Positions 17,142 through 25,392 of a stretch of 37,578 nucleotides of DNA are shown piece by piece. Made by a program: the position numbers and the translations under genes. Positions within the stretch are counted from its first letter, which is position 1. Each line of letters starts with the position of its first letter. The notes below the pieces were generated by a model, which saw only the letters and a program-made list of their open reading frames with translations, searched no databases and was not told where the DNA came from. This DNA comes from Aerococcus sp. Its GTDB lineage: Bacteria > Bacillota > Bacilli > Lactobacillales > Aerococcaceae. The DNA lies in assembly GCA_030528285.1 (NCBI GenBank), contig JAUMZE010000002.1, positions 1 through 37,578 on the forward strand, given 5' to 3'.

Positions 17142-18119
17142 ATGTTCAAAGATATTTTAGAAGCTATTGAAGCGAACGATACGATTATTATCCACCGTCA
17201 CATCCACCCTGATCCTGATGCGGTCGGTTCACAGTTAGGATTACGCGACAGTTTGCGTGCCACCTATCCTGACAAAAAGATTTATGCGGTTGGTTTTGAT
17301 GAACCAACGCTCGCATATATCGGCACCATGGATCAAATTTCCGATGATACCTATAAGGATGCCCTAGTAATTGTGAATGACACCGCAGATACCCCGCGGA
17401 TTGATGATCAACGGTTCAATACCGGAAAACAGCTCATCAAGGTCGATCATCACCCCAACCGCGATTCATATGGGGACTTGCTCTATGTCGATGAAGATGC
17501 CAGCTCCGTGAGTGAAATCTGGGCACAGGTTATTCTTTCCGACGATAACAAGTTGACGTTAACGGATGACAGTGCCAAAGCTCTGTTTTTGGGGATTGTC
17601 GGGGATACCGGCCGTTTCCTCTTTGACAGCACGACACCGGATACGATGCGAGTAGCGGGTGAATTAATGCGCTACAATTTCCCGGCGAGTGAACTCATGC
17701 AGCAGGCAAACACGCAAACCGTTGCTCAGGCCAAGTTACAAGGTTATGTCCTCGAACAGATGGTAGTGAGTGCAGACGGTTTGGTGAGTTCTGTCACCAT
17801 CAGCCAATCGCTCATGCAGCAGCTCAACCTCACCGAAGCCGAAACGCACAAGATTGTCCAAATTCCAGGCTCCATCAAAGGGGTTGTAGCCTGGGTGATC
17901 TTTGTTGAGCGTGAGGGGGGCGAACATCGCGTTCATTTCCGTTCGAAAGGGCCTGCGATCAACGAAATTGCCGAAAACCATCACGGTGGTGGACACGCGA
18001 AGGCGAGCGGTGGAACGTCTTACAGCGCGGAAGAACGTGAAGCCATTATTACTGAAGTGGACCATGCCAGCCAATTATTTAAACAAGAACGCGAAGCACA
18101 GGGCAATTATCCATTCTAA
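17142..18119 (+). CDS. nrnA: DHH/DHHA1 oligoribonuclease and pAp phosphatase NrnA
   Basis: NrnA degrades nanoRNA and dephosphorylates pAp; streptococcal and staphylococcal relatives (Pde2) also hydrolyse pApA from c-di-AMP breakdown. The 325-residue protein shows the metal-binding motifs HRHIHPDPDAVGS (about 19-31), VNDTADTPR (about 86), VDHHPN (Asp102, His103, His104) and GIVGDTGRF, and the C-terminal DHHA1 signature GGGHAKASGG. AGGAGG precedes the ATG. It is the last gene of the four-gene operon and is followed by a strong terminator. Confidence 0.95.
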   Translation: MFKDILEAIEANDTIIIHRHIHPDPDAVGSQLGLRDSLRATYPDKKIYAVGFDEPTLAYIGTMDQISDDTYKDALVIVNDTADTPRIDDQRFNTGKQLIKVDHHPNRDSYGDLLYVDEDASSVSEIWAQVILSDDNKLTLTDDSAKALFLGIVGDTGRFLFDSTTPDTMRVAGELMRYNFPASELMQQANTQTVAQAKLQGYVLEQMVVSADGLVSSVTISQSLMQQLNLTEAETHKIVQIPGSIKGVVAWVIFVEREGGEHRVHFRSKGPAINEIAENHHGGGHAKASGGTSYSAEEREAIITEVDHASQLFKQEREAQGNYPF

Positions 18120-18135
18120 GGATCATTAACCACAT

Positions 18136-18187
18136 AAAAAATCCGTATGAATCAATCACCTGTTGCTTGATTCATACGGATTTTTTT
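18136..18187. terminator. Bidirectional terminator between nrnA and zwf
   Basis: A perfect 20-bp inverted repeat, AAAAAATCCGTATGAATCAA with its complement, around 11 bases. Poly-A upstream and poly-T downstream let it act on both converging transcripts. Confidence 0.95.
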
Positions 18188-18205
18188 GTGCTGAGAGTCG
18201 AGCGG

Positions 18206-19693
18206 TTATTTGCCGTCTTCCTCCCATTGTGGTTCATAAATCCATTGGCGCTGGTCTTCTGAGAGTAATTGGCCGGCTTCTTTTGGACCATGACTCAGGG
18301 CTGGATAATTCGGGAAGTCAGGGCGTGGTAAGACATCCCAGGCTTGTTTAATACTGTCGGTGATCCGCCATTGCTCTTCGATTTCTGCGATCGTCGCAAA
18401 AATCGTCTTATCCCCACGCAAGGCACAGTAGAGGATAGTTTCATAGGATTCCGGCATGTAGAGGGTATCCAAAACCTTCTTATCAGGCCAAAATGGCATC
18501 ACCTGTTGATCCTTTAATGTCCCAAATTCTTTCTGGTTGAGGACTATCCGGGCGCCGAGTTCTGGTGTAATCACGAAGGACAGACGCGCCGGATTGTTGT
18601 TGAGTGGAGTATCCGCCTTGAAGATCAAATCGACCGTAGTGTATTTACCGGTACTTAAATTCTTCCCTGTCCGGAAATAGAATGGGACTCCCTGCCAGCG
18701 TTTGGCGTGACTGGTGAGACGTCCTGCCACAAAGGTTTCGGTATTGCTGTGATCATCCACCTGTTCTTCATCGCGGTAGGCAATCGCGTGTCCGTCGTTG
18801 GATTGATCATATTGACCGCGCACAATCGTTTCTTTGACCTGTTCCACACTGAGCGTTGGGAGCGAGCGGAGGAAGGCTACTTTCTTCGCATGCAGGTCGG
18901 ACGCGGTATTTTCCTGGGGAAGATCCATCCCGACAAAGGACATCACTTGAAGGATGTGATTTTGGAACATGTCGAGGAGGGCACCGTTATCGTCGTAGTA
19001 GCCTCCGCGCGACCCGACTGGCAGATTTTCGCTGAGGGTGATCTGGACATGATCGATGAAATGATAGTTCCAGATGCCCTCAATCATCGGGTTAAACCGA
19101 CGCAAAAACCAGATATTTTGGACGGTTTCTTTGCCGATGTAGTGGTCGATCCGATAGATATTCTCATTACTAAAGGTGTCCGCTAAGGCGTCATTTAGTG
19201 CTTTGGCGGAAGCTTGATCATGCCCAAATGGTTTCTCGAGCAATACCCGATGCGTCCCCTCGAGTTCCATAATGCCCGTTGATTTAAGATGCTTTGTCAC
19301 CGCATCGAACAGATTAGGTGCAATGGAGAGGTAGTAGAGGTAACGACTCTCGACCTTGAATTTTTCCTTGAGCGTTTGCATCTTTTCCTTTAAAATCGTA
19401 AAATGTTCTTCTTTGGTGGCGTCATTCGGCACATAGTAGAAATGCTCCTGGAATTGCTTCAGGCGTTTTGCTTCGACGTCAATTCCCGCTTTTTCGAGGG
19501 CTTTGGCGACGACTTGACGGAAATAATCATCATCCCACTCGCGCCGGGCGGTTCCAATGACGGCAAAATGTTTACTGAGCAAGTGACGTTGATACAATTG
19601 ATAAATGGCAGGATAGAGTTTACGACTGGCCAAATCCCCCGTGGCGCCGAAAAGAACAATTAAACCAGATTGTTTAGGTTGGGCTTGGGACAT
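18206..19693 (-). CDS. zwf: Glucose-6-phosphate 1-dehydrogenase
   Basis: The enzyme oxidises glucose 6-phosphate to 6-phosphogluconolactone with NADP, feeding the pentose phosphate or phosphoketolase pathway. The 495-residue product has the dinucleotide motif FGATGDLASRKLYPA near the N-terminus, the substrate-binding signature RIDHYIGKE near 180 and the KPFGHD motif. ATG 19693 follows AAAGGAAGGATGAC; an in-frame extension to 19732 would run through that site and is rejected. The gene stands alone on the minus strand, with a promoter at 19791-19819 and a terminator shared with nrnA. Confidence 0.96.
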   Translation of the reverse strand: MSQAQPKQSGLIVLFGATGDLASRKLYPAIYQLYQRHLLSKHFAVIGTARREWDDDYFRQVVAKALEKAGIDVEAKRLKQFQEHFYYVPNDATKEEHFTILKEKMQTLKEKFKVESRYLYYLSIAPNLFDAVTKHLKSTGIMELEGTHRVLLEKPFGHDQASAKALNDALADTFSNENIYRIDHYIGKETVQNIWFLRRFNPMIEGIWNYHFIDHVQITLSENLPVGSRGGYYDDNGALLDMFQNHILQVMSFVGMDLPQENTASDLHAKKVAFLRSLPTLSVEQVKETIVRGQYDQSNDGHAIAYRDEEQVDDHSNTETFVAGRLTSHAKRWQGVPFYFRTGKNLSTGKYTTVDLIFKADTPLNNNPARLSFVITPELGARIVLNQKEFGTLKDQQVMPFWPDKKVLDTLYMPESYETILYCALRGDKTIFATIAEIEEQWRITDSIKQAWDVLPRPDFPNYPALSHGPKEAGQLLSEDQRQWIYEPQWEEDGK

Positions 19694-19790
19694 GTCATCC
19701 TTCCTTTCATACGTTATAATGAAACTACTCAACAGGCCGAAGTAAACGAACGGCGCTGAAGGGCTTTGTTTTTTCTTGGTAAGCAGTCGT

Positions 19791-19819
19791 TATTGATAAA
19801 GCAGGCCTCACTTTGTCAA
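19791..19819 (-). promoter_or_regulatory. zwf promoter
   Basis: On the minus strand a perfect TTGACA (19819-19814), 17 bases, then TCAATA (19796-19791). The leader of about 90 bases before zwf contains no further signal that I recognise. Confidence 0.6.
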
Positions 19820-19966
19820 AAAGAAAAGCCGTCACGCAACCGACGACAACGTTACTCTGAATCTAGTTTAGCACAGTTTCCATGTGATTTAACGAATAAC
19901 GAACGGATTTCACTCGCCGTCTTCAAATTTCACGAGTGACACTCACAGCCATAAGGAGGTTTACGA

Positions 19967-21304
19967 ATGACTTTTTCACAATTTGCTTTTTCACCAGCGA
20001 TCAATGAGGCGATTGATGCCCTCGAGTTTGAATCCCCGACACCGATCCAAGAAAAAGTAATCCCCCTACTACAAACCAAAGCAAGCGTGGTGGCGCAGAG
20101 CCAGACCGGTTCCGGAAAAACCCACGCCTTTATGTTGCCGTTGTTGGACTGCTTGACCCCAGAAGAAAAAACGCAACTGGTGGTGACCGCGCCGAGCCGG
20201 GAACTCGCAGAACAGCTCTACCAGGTGGCCAGAGACATTGTGCGCCACCTCCCATTTACCGTTCATATTGAGCGCGCGTACGGTGGGATTGATACCAAGC
20301 AGCAGAGTGAAAAACTCGAGCGCGTGACACCACAATTGGTGATCGGAACGCCCGGACGTTTATTAGCATTGGTGGAGCAACAGGCGATTGACGTTTATTC
20401 CGTGCACGATTTTGTCGTGGACGAGGCAGATATGACGTTGGATATGGGATTCCTCGGGGTGGTCGATCAGATTGCGAGCCGCATGCCTAAGGACTTACGG
20501 ATGGCGGTTTTCTCCGCGACGATCCCTGATAAATTGCGCCCATTCCTCAATAAATACATGGATCATCCAACCTGGGTTCGGATTGATCAGCGCCAATTGA
20601 TCGCTCCAAGCATTGAAAACATTCTCCTACCCGTGCGTGGACGCGATCGCAAAGCCCTGCTGCGTCAAATTATGTCGGTTGGGGAACCTTATTTAATGTT
20701 GATCTTCGCCAACACGATTGAAACCGTAGAGGAATTATACACCGATCTCAAGGCGAATGGATTTAAAGTAGGGAAACTCCACGGCGAATTATCCAGTCGG
20801 GAACGGAAACGTGTGATGCGTCAAATCAATCAGTTGGAATTCCAATATGTAGTGGCGAGTGATTTAGCGAGTCGCGGGATTGATATTGATGGAGTGTCCG
20901 ATGTCGTGAACTACGAAATTCCCAAAGAAATCGAGTTCTTTATTCACCGTGTCGGGCGGACCGGGCGGAATAGATTACCGGGACGGGCGATCACTCTCTA
21001 TCATCCGGATGAACGGCCGGCGATTGATTGGTTGATGGAACGCGGGATTACCTTTAGTGTGAAGGATATCCGTGATGGGCGTTGGGTAGATCAGCCCGCT
21101 CTCGATGAACGGAAAGCCCGCAAACAAGCGCTCCAAAAAGATCCAATCGTGAATGGAATGATCCAACGCACCAAGAAGCAGAAGGTCAAGCCGGGTTACA
21201 AGAAGAAGCTCGAACGCAATATTAAACAGTATCACCAACAGAAAGCTCGCCAGAAACAGCGTCAGAAACGACGTGAAGAGCGTCGGCAGAAAAAATCACG
21301 GTAA
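19967..21304 (+). CDS. cshB: DEAD-box RNA helicase, CshB type
   Basis: This ATP-dependent RNA helicase probably acts in cold-shock RNA remodelling or ribosome assembly. The 445-residue protein has the Q motif (FESPTPIQ), motif I SQTGSGKT at 45-52, motif II DEAD at 152-155, SAT in VFSATIP, and motif VI HRVGRTGR. After the helicase core (to about 370) the tail is highly basic and repetitive (QKARQKQRQKRREERRQKK), as in CshB and suited to RNA binding. AAGGAGG precedes the ATG. The gene is flanked by zwf on the opposite strand and a terminator, so it is monocistronic. Confidence 0.9.
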   Translation: MTFSQFAFSPAINEAIDALEFESPTPIQEKVIPLLQTKASVVAQSQTGSGKTHAFMLPLLDCLTPEEKTQLVVTAPSRELAEQLYQVARDIVRHLPFTVHIERAYGGIDTKQQSEKLERVTPQLVIGTPGRLLALVEQQAIDVYSVHDFVVDEADMTLDMGFLGVVDQIASRMPKDLRMAVFSATIPDKLRPFLNKYMDHPTWVRIDQRQLIAPSIENILLPVRGRDRKALLRQIMSVGEPYLMLIFANTIETVEELYTDLKANGFKVGKLHGELSSRERKRVMRQINQLEFQYVVASDLASRGIDIDGVSDVVNYEIPKEIEFFIHRVGRTGRNRLPGRAITLYHPDERPAIDWLMERGITFSVKDIRDGRWVDQPALDERKARKQALQKDPIVNGMIQRTKKQKVKPGYKKKLERNIKQYHQQKARQKQRQKRREERRQKKSR

Positions 21305-21320
21305 TTTTTAGATAAAAAAG

Positions 21321-21389
21321 AAGGACATCTAAGTACCAACTTCAACACTGAATCCTTTCAGTGTGAATGGGACATTAGATGTCCTTTTA
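21321..21389. terminator. Terminator between cshB and the DUF1189 gene
   Basis: Arms AAGGACATCTAA and TTAGATGTCCTT enclose a second small hairpin (CACTGAA...TTCAGTG). A T-run follows, and an A-rich stretch precedes it, so it can serve both convergent transcripts. Confidence 0.88.
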
Positions 21390-21441
21390 TTATAGAGTGA
21401 GCAGATTTATGAGTACTGTCATCCGCTGATGGTATTTACTT

Positions 21442-22362
21442 TTATGATGGATCATTTGAATGATTTTGATCATCGTCTTTATCCTGCTTTTGTTGGGCGT
21501 TTTTGAGGATCTGCTGGAGCTCTTCATCACTCATTTCGCCTTTTTGGATACGATCAATCTCCTCAGGGGTGAACTGCTGCCATGCTTCCTGCCATTTTGC
21601 GGGATCGAGGGGGATCACCTTGATGTGGCGTGAGAGATAAACCAAGCGGAATCCTGCAATGAGAACGATCAAAGGCATCGACGACAAGAGGAGCGACGGC
21701 ATGAAGATACTGAGAATCGCGAGCACTACCACGGGGAGCGTCATCGCCATCAGACAGAGGTTCAGTTTACGACCGAAATTCAAGTTCATTGAGACTGAGA
21801 GGGGCATGAAACTAATCACCACGACAAGTAACAGTGCCGTAATGAAGAGCGTGATACCGATCGTCAACAGCGTACTCAAATAAATGAGTGCATGCGGGAT
21901 AGCAGTGAGAGCATTGATGTAATCCTTTTGCGTTTGGGCATTGGCATTGCGCCCATCATAGCTGAAATGCTCTGTCTGTCCCAAAATCGAAATCGTGAAA
22001 GCGGTCTTTCCCGTCTTGAAGTAGAACCCGATTGGCGTCGTATCTGTCAATTCACTATCACTGATCTGGTCGTTGGGATCATAGGCATAGACCATCATAT
22101 CAGTTTTATTGATGAACGGCTTCGTATCGTTCGCTTTGAGCGTATTATTTTCAACGGTAAAATCAGGAATGCTTTTAATGATGGAGGCGCGGTTATCCTC
22201 CCAGAGTGAGAGCGCCTGATTCATCGGCAGGAGAATTGGTATGAAACAGATCACTACCAGCAGCAGAAAATAGCCAAGGCGTCCCTTGATATTCAGGTAA
22301 AAGGCGCGCAACGTTTCTGCATAATGAAAGAGGCTATCATAGAAGAGCTTCAGGAGAGTCAT
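21442..22362 (-). CDS. DUF1189 membrane protein
   Basis: The 306-residue protein matches the DUF1189 family. It has one transmembrane helix near 30-47, an extracytoplasmic domain of about 105 residues, then about three closely spaced helices (160-235) and a charged cytoplasmic tail rich in Gln, Glu and Asp. Its biochemical role is not known. The ATG overlaps the end of yfhO by 26 bases and is preceded by AAAGGA, so the two are translated from one mRNA. That pairing suggests a role in export or modification of a cell-envelope glycopolymer, but only by context. Confidence 0.85.
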   Translation of the reverse strand: MTLLKLFYDSLFHYAETLRAFYLNIKGRLGYFLLLVVICFIPILLPMNQALSLWEDNRASIIKSIPDFTVENNTLKANDTKPFINKTDMMVYAYDPNDQISDSELTDTTPIGFYFKTGKTAFTISILGQTEHFSYDGRNANAQTQKDYINALTAIPHALIYLSTLLTIGITLFITALLLVVVISFMPLSVSMNLNFGRKLNLCLMAMTLPVVVLAILSIFMPSLLLSSMPLIVLIAGFRLVYLSRHIKVIPLDPAKWQEAWQQFTPEEIDRIQKGEMSDEELQQILKNAQQKQDKDDDQNHSNDPS

Positions 22363-25135
22363 GAGTCAATTGTTCCTTTCCTTTCTTTCGTTTAGGCGAT
22401 TTAAAAGCAATCAATAGAGTGATTGTTGCGGACACAACTGAAATAGCACCGCCCGCGAGTAGGTACGGCGGATGGTAAGTCATCCGAATGGTGTAGTGTC
22501 CGGCATGTGGGAGGCGAATTCCTGTCATTCCACCATCAAATAGGGAAATTGTTTCTGTCTTATCCCCGTTCACCGTGGCCTGCCATCCCTCATTATAAGG
22601 GATCGATAAAGCCAGCATCTGGAGATCCTCGGTAGCGTCCACGGTTCCTTTGAAGGATTGGTTGTGGAAATCGGTGACTTGGAAGGGTTGAGCCTTCACC
22701 ACTTGCATCACATTATCAAAAGCAGACTGATTCAATGAATAGATATTGAGATAATCGAGGGTGAGGTGGTTGGCCTTGAGTTTCAAGGAGAAGGTGACCG
22801 TCTCGCCCGCCTGCTTATCAGCAATATTATACACTTGTGTATGTCTAAATGACGCATCATAGGCCATTTTTTCCCCGTTCAAGTAGAATTCGACGTCATC
22901 TGTATCCAAATTCCCCGGGATCGTGAGGTAGTACGGGTCATCGGTTGGGATCTTTATTTTAACATTGATGAAGGCCTCTTGGCTTTTATCTTTCTTCTCA
23001 TAAAAAGTATTGACGCGATTGGGTGTCGCGGCGTCCGCATTGATCAGTTGGACATTTTGGTAGTTCTCTACGTTAAAGAAGGTTTGTTTGTCGGTGGAAT
23101 CAGTGTCAGACGTCTTATCATCTGTTTGATTGTCTGATGTCGTATCACTCGACGGATTCTCTGTTCCTTTATCTAGCTGCTTTTGCCAGAGCTCCAGCCA
23201 TTGTTCCTGGATTTCGATCGGCGTGAGGGTGGAGGTGTGGAGATTTTGGATGGCTTCTGGTACGACGAAACCGAGACCGACTGAATTTGGATTCTCATAG
23301 ACCTTATAATGTTCGCCATCATTCATCGCCACATTGTAACTGGCCAAGTCTGCACGCGTCATGGCGTCTGATTGGTGGATGGCTGCATTTTTCTGATTGC
23401 TGGAGAGGAAATAACGCACCCCAAAGAAGGCGTCGGTGACCAGCGTTCCATTCATATAGTTAATAAAACCGTCACTCGTCGGTTGCCCCAACCGGTCGAA
23501 GAAAACACTCGCATTGCGTTCCAAGGTTGAGTTGAAATGGTTGAGATCGTAATAATTCAACTGGAAGGCATCATTCTTCGTGCGCTGGAAGGTCTTCGTC
23601 ATCCGATAGAACGTGTTGGAATCAGGTTTCCACTGATTAATGAGGGGTGTTGTCTCTGAAATAAAGGATGTAAAACTCTTCTGATCGAGATAAGAGAGAC
23701 TATTCAAGGTCCAGAGATGATTGATCCCGAGTTCTGAAAGCACTAAACACGTCAGTAATGCATGAGACCACCCGCGATAACTGGGCACATGCTTGAGATA
23801 CAAGAGCCCGATCACACCCAGATATAGCATTCCGCTAATGAGTAGCTGCCAGACAGTCAGATAGCTGTAGTGATCGCGCTGCCAGTAGAGAAGACCGAAA
23901 CTCACCACTCCGATTCCAATTAGTGACAACGCCTGCCACTGCTTGAGTGAGGGGAGGTGACGGAAGGAGCGGTACCCCACATACAGCATCCAGAAACTGA
24001 CCACATAACTGTAACGGTATGGATACCAGATTGGGCTTTGGAATCCGTGCCAAATAATATTGAGTGAGGATTGCGTCATTGTGAAGAACAACAGCCCACA
24101 GATCACCGCCGTCACAATGCGTTCCATCCGCTGCTGCTTTTTGTCCATGAAATAAACAAGAAAACTGACGACAGTCAGCGATCCGACGAACACATTCGGG
24201 TAACCTTTAGGCATCTGATCAAAGTTAAAGGCCCCGATGATGAGTTTACTGATGAAATCCAGTGGCGAGAAGTTAAAAGACGCGTCCCAGGTGAAATGGG
24301 TGTAGCTGCTCTTACTGAGACCGAGGGAATAGAGGGTGGGCAGGAGGATAACTGCCACTAAACCAGCCGCTAGAAGGGACCCCACAATAAATTTCAGCAG
24401 GACATTGCGGATCATCGGCCACTGCCAGCGCTTCTCTTGGCGGAAAGTTCTCCAGTGCTCTACAAAGGCAAATGGGAAATAGAACACAAGAAAGAGGCAG
24501 ATCATGTAGCCCATGTAGTAATTCGTCCCGATCGCAAAGGCTAAGGCGAAAATATAGAGCAGGAGTTCGCGCCACCCGCCCAGTGGATTTGAAAAGAGCT
24601 GTTCCACCCCTGCAATCACGAGCGGAAGGACGGCCACGGTGTCCAGCCACATCACATTTAATTGATTGGCACTGAAATAGCCCATCAAGGCGTAACTGAT
24701 GGAAAAGAGGAAACTCCCCAAGGTATCATCATGGTAGCGTTTATGGAGTAAGTATTGGAAACTCGCCCCTGCCACCCCGATTTTGATTAACACCATCAGC
24801 CAAATACCAACAGAGAGCCACTGTTTCGGAAAAAGTGCTAACAGGAAGAGGGTGGGACTCAGTAGATAGTAGCTCCAGGTGCCCAGCATTTCCCCACCAT
24901 ATCCCTTCTGGAAGGAATAGAAGGCTTGATCCCATTGACCGTGGACGATATTTCTAAAGTACTCATAGAAATCCACATATTGTTGCCCGAGGTCGACTGT
25001 CATGATCGTGTGTGGCCCGAATGGATACACACCAGAAAAGACATAATAACAGAAGACAATAAACATCGGGACAAGCGCACTCACTGCGATCAGTTGCCGC
25101 GGGGTGAGGGGACGCTTATGCCAGGCTGAAAACAT
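22337..25135 (-). CDS. yfhO: YfhO-family membrane glycosyltransferase
   Basis: YfhO proteins have a GT-C fold; in B. subtilis YfhO acts with CsbB and GtcA in glycosylating lipoteichoic acid outside the membrane. The 932-residue product has about a dozen or more transmembrane helices in its first half, the early extracytoplasmic motif TVDLGQQYVDFYEYF with its aspartate, then a large extracytoplasmic domain and a last helix followed by KSPKRKKGK. A Ser/Thr/Asp-rich linker lies near residues 655-685. ATG 25135 follows AAGGTGG with eight-base spacing; TTG 25153 and GTG 25147 are possible longer starts. Neither a CsbB-like nor a GtcA-like gene is in the window, so partners would be elsewhere. Confidence 0.88.
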   Translation of the reverse strand: MFSAWHKRPLTPRQLIAVSALVPMFIVFCYYVFSGVYPFGPHTIMTVDLGQQYVDFYEYFRNIVHGQWDQAFYSFQKGYGGEMLGTWSYYLLSPTLFLLALFPKQWLSVGIWLMVLIKIGVAGASFQYLLHKRYHDDTLGSFLFSISYALMGYFSANQLNVMWLDTVAVLPLVIAGVEQLFSNPLGGWRELLLYIFALAFAIGTNYYMGYMICLFLVFYFPFAFVEHWRTFRQEKRWQWPMIRNVLLKFIVGSLLAAGLVAVILLPTLYSLGLSKSSYTHFTWDASFNFSPLDFISKLIIGAFNFDQMPKGYPNVFVGSLTVVSFLVYFMDKKQQRMERIVTAVICGLLFFTMTQSSLNIIWHGFQSPIWYPYRYSYVVSFWMLYVGYRSFRHLPSLKQWQALSLIGIGVVSFGLLYWQRDHYSYLTVWQLLISGMLYLGVIGLLYLKHVPSYRGWSHALLTCLVLSELGINHLWTLNSLSYLDQKSFTSFISETTPLINQWKPDSNTFYRMTKTFQRTKNDAFQLNYYDLNHFNSTLERNASVFFDRLGQPTSDGFINYMNGTLVTDAFFGVRYFLSSNQKNAAIHQSDAMTRADLASYNVAMNDGEHYKVYENPNSVGLGFVVPEAIQNLHTSTLTPIEIQEQWLELWQKQLDKGTENPSSDTTSDNQTDDKTSDTDSTDKQTFFNVENYQNVQLINADAATPNRVNTFYEKKDKSQEAFINVKIKIPTDDPYYLTIPGNLDTDDVEFYLNGEKMAYDASFRHTQVYNIADKQAGETVTFSLKLKANHLTLDYLNIYSLNQSAFDNVMQVVKAQPFQVTDFHNQSFKGTVDATEDLQMLALSIPYNEGWQATVNGDKTETISLFDGGMTGIRLPHAGHYTIRMTYHPPYLLAGGAISVVSATITLLIAFKSPKRKKGKEQLTHDSPEALL

Positions 25136-25347
25136 AATCAAAGCCACCTTCAATCCTTTATGATAACCTCCACTCTAGCATAAATCCCCCAGGCAAAAAA
25201 GAATGCTCACCAAGCGTAAGAAAACCCCAAGAATTAACGCGGCTGGCGGTAGCAAAGGACAGCCTAACAAATACACCAGACCTTTAAGAAAGTGGTAACG
25301 TCGAGTGAGATCCAGATTTGTGCATGTTAAATAAGCGAAAATAAGGT

Positions 25348-25353
25348 TATAAT
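25348..25353 (+). promoter_or_regulatory. -10 element before the PBP gene
   Basis: A consensus TATAAT, 40 bases before the start; the -35 box is poor (TGTTAA at 17-base spacing). The rest of 25136-25347 shows no gene. Confidence 0.45.
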
Positions 25354-25392
25354 AAAGACGTATGAAGATTTTTGGAGAAAGTAGGTGAAGCC

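Noticed and set aside
19403-19663. Plus-strand ORF opposite zwf
   Set aside because: Antisense shadow of a well-identified gene.
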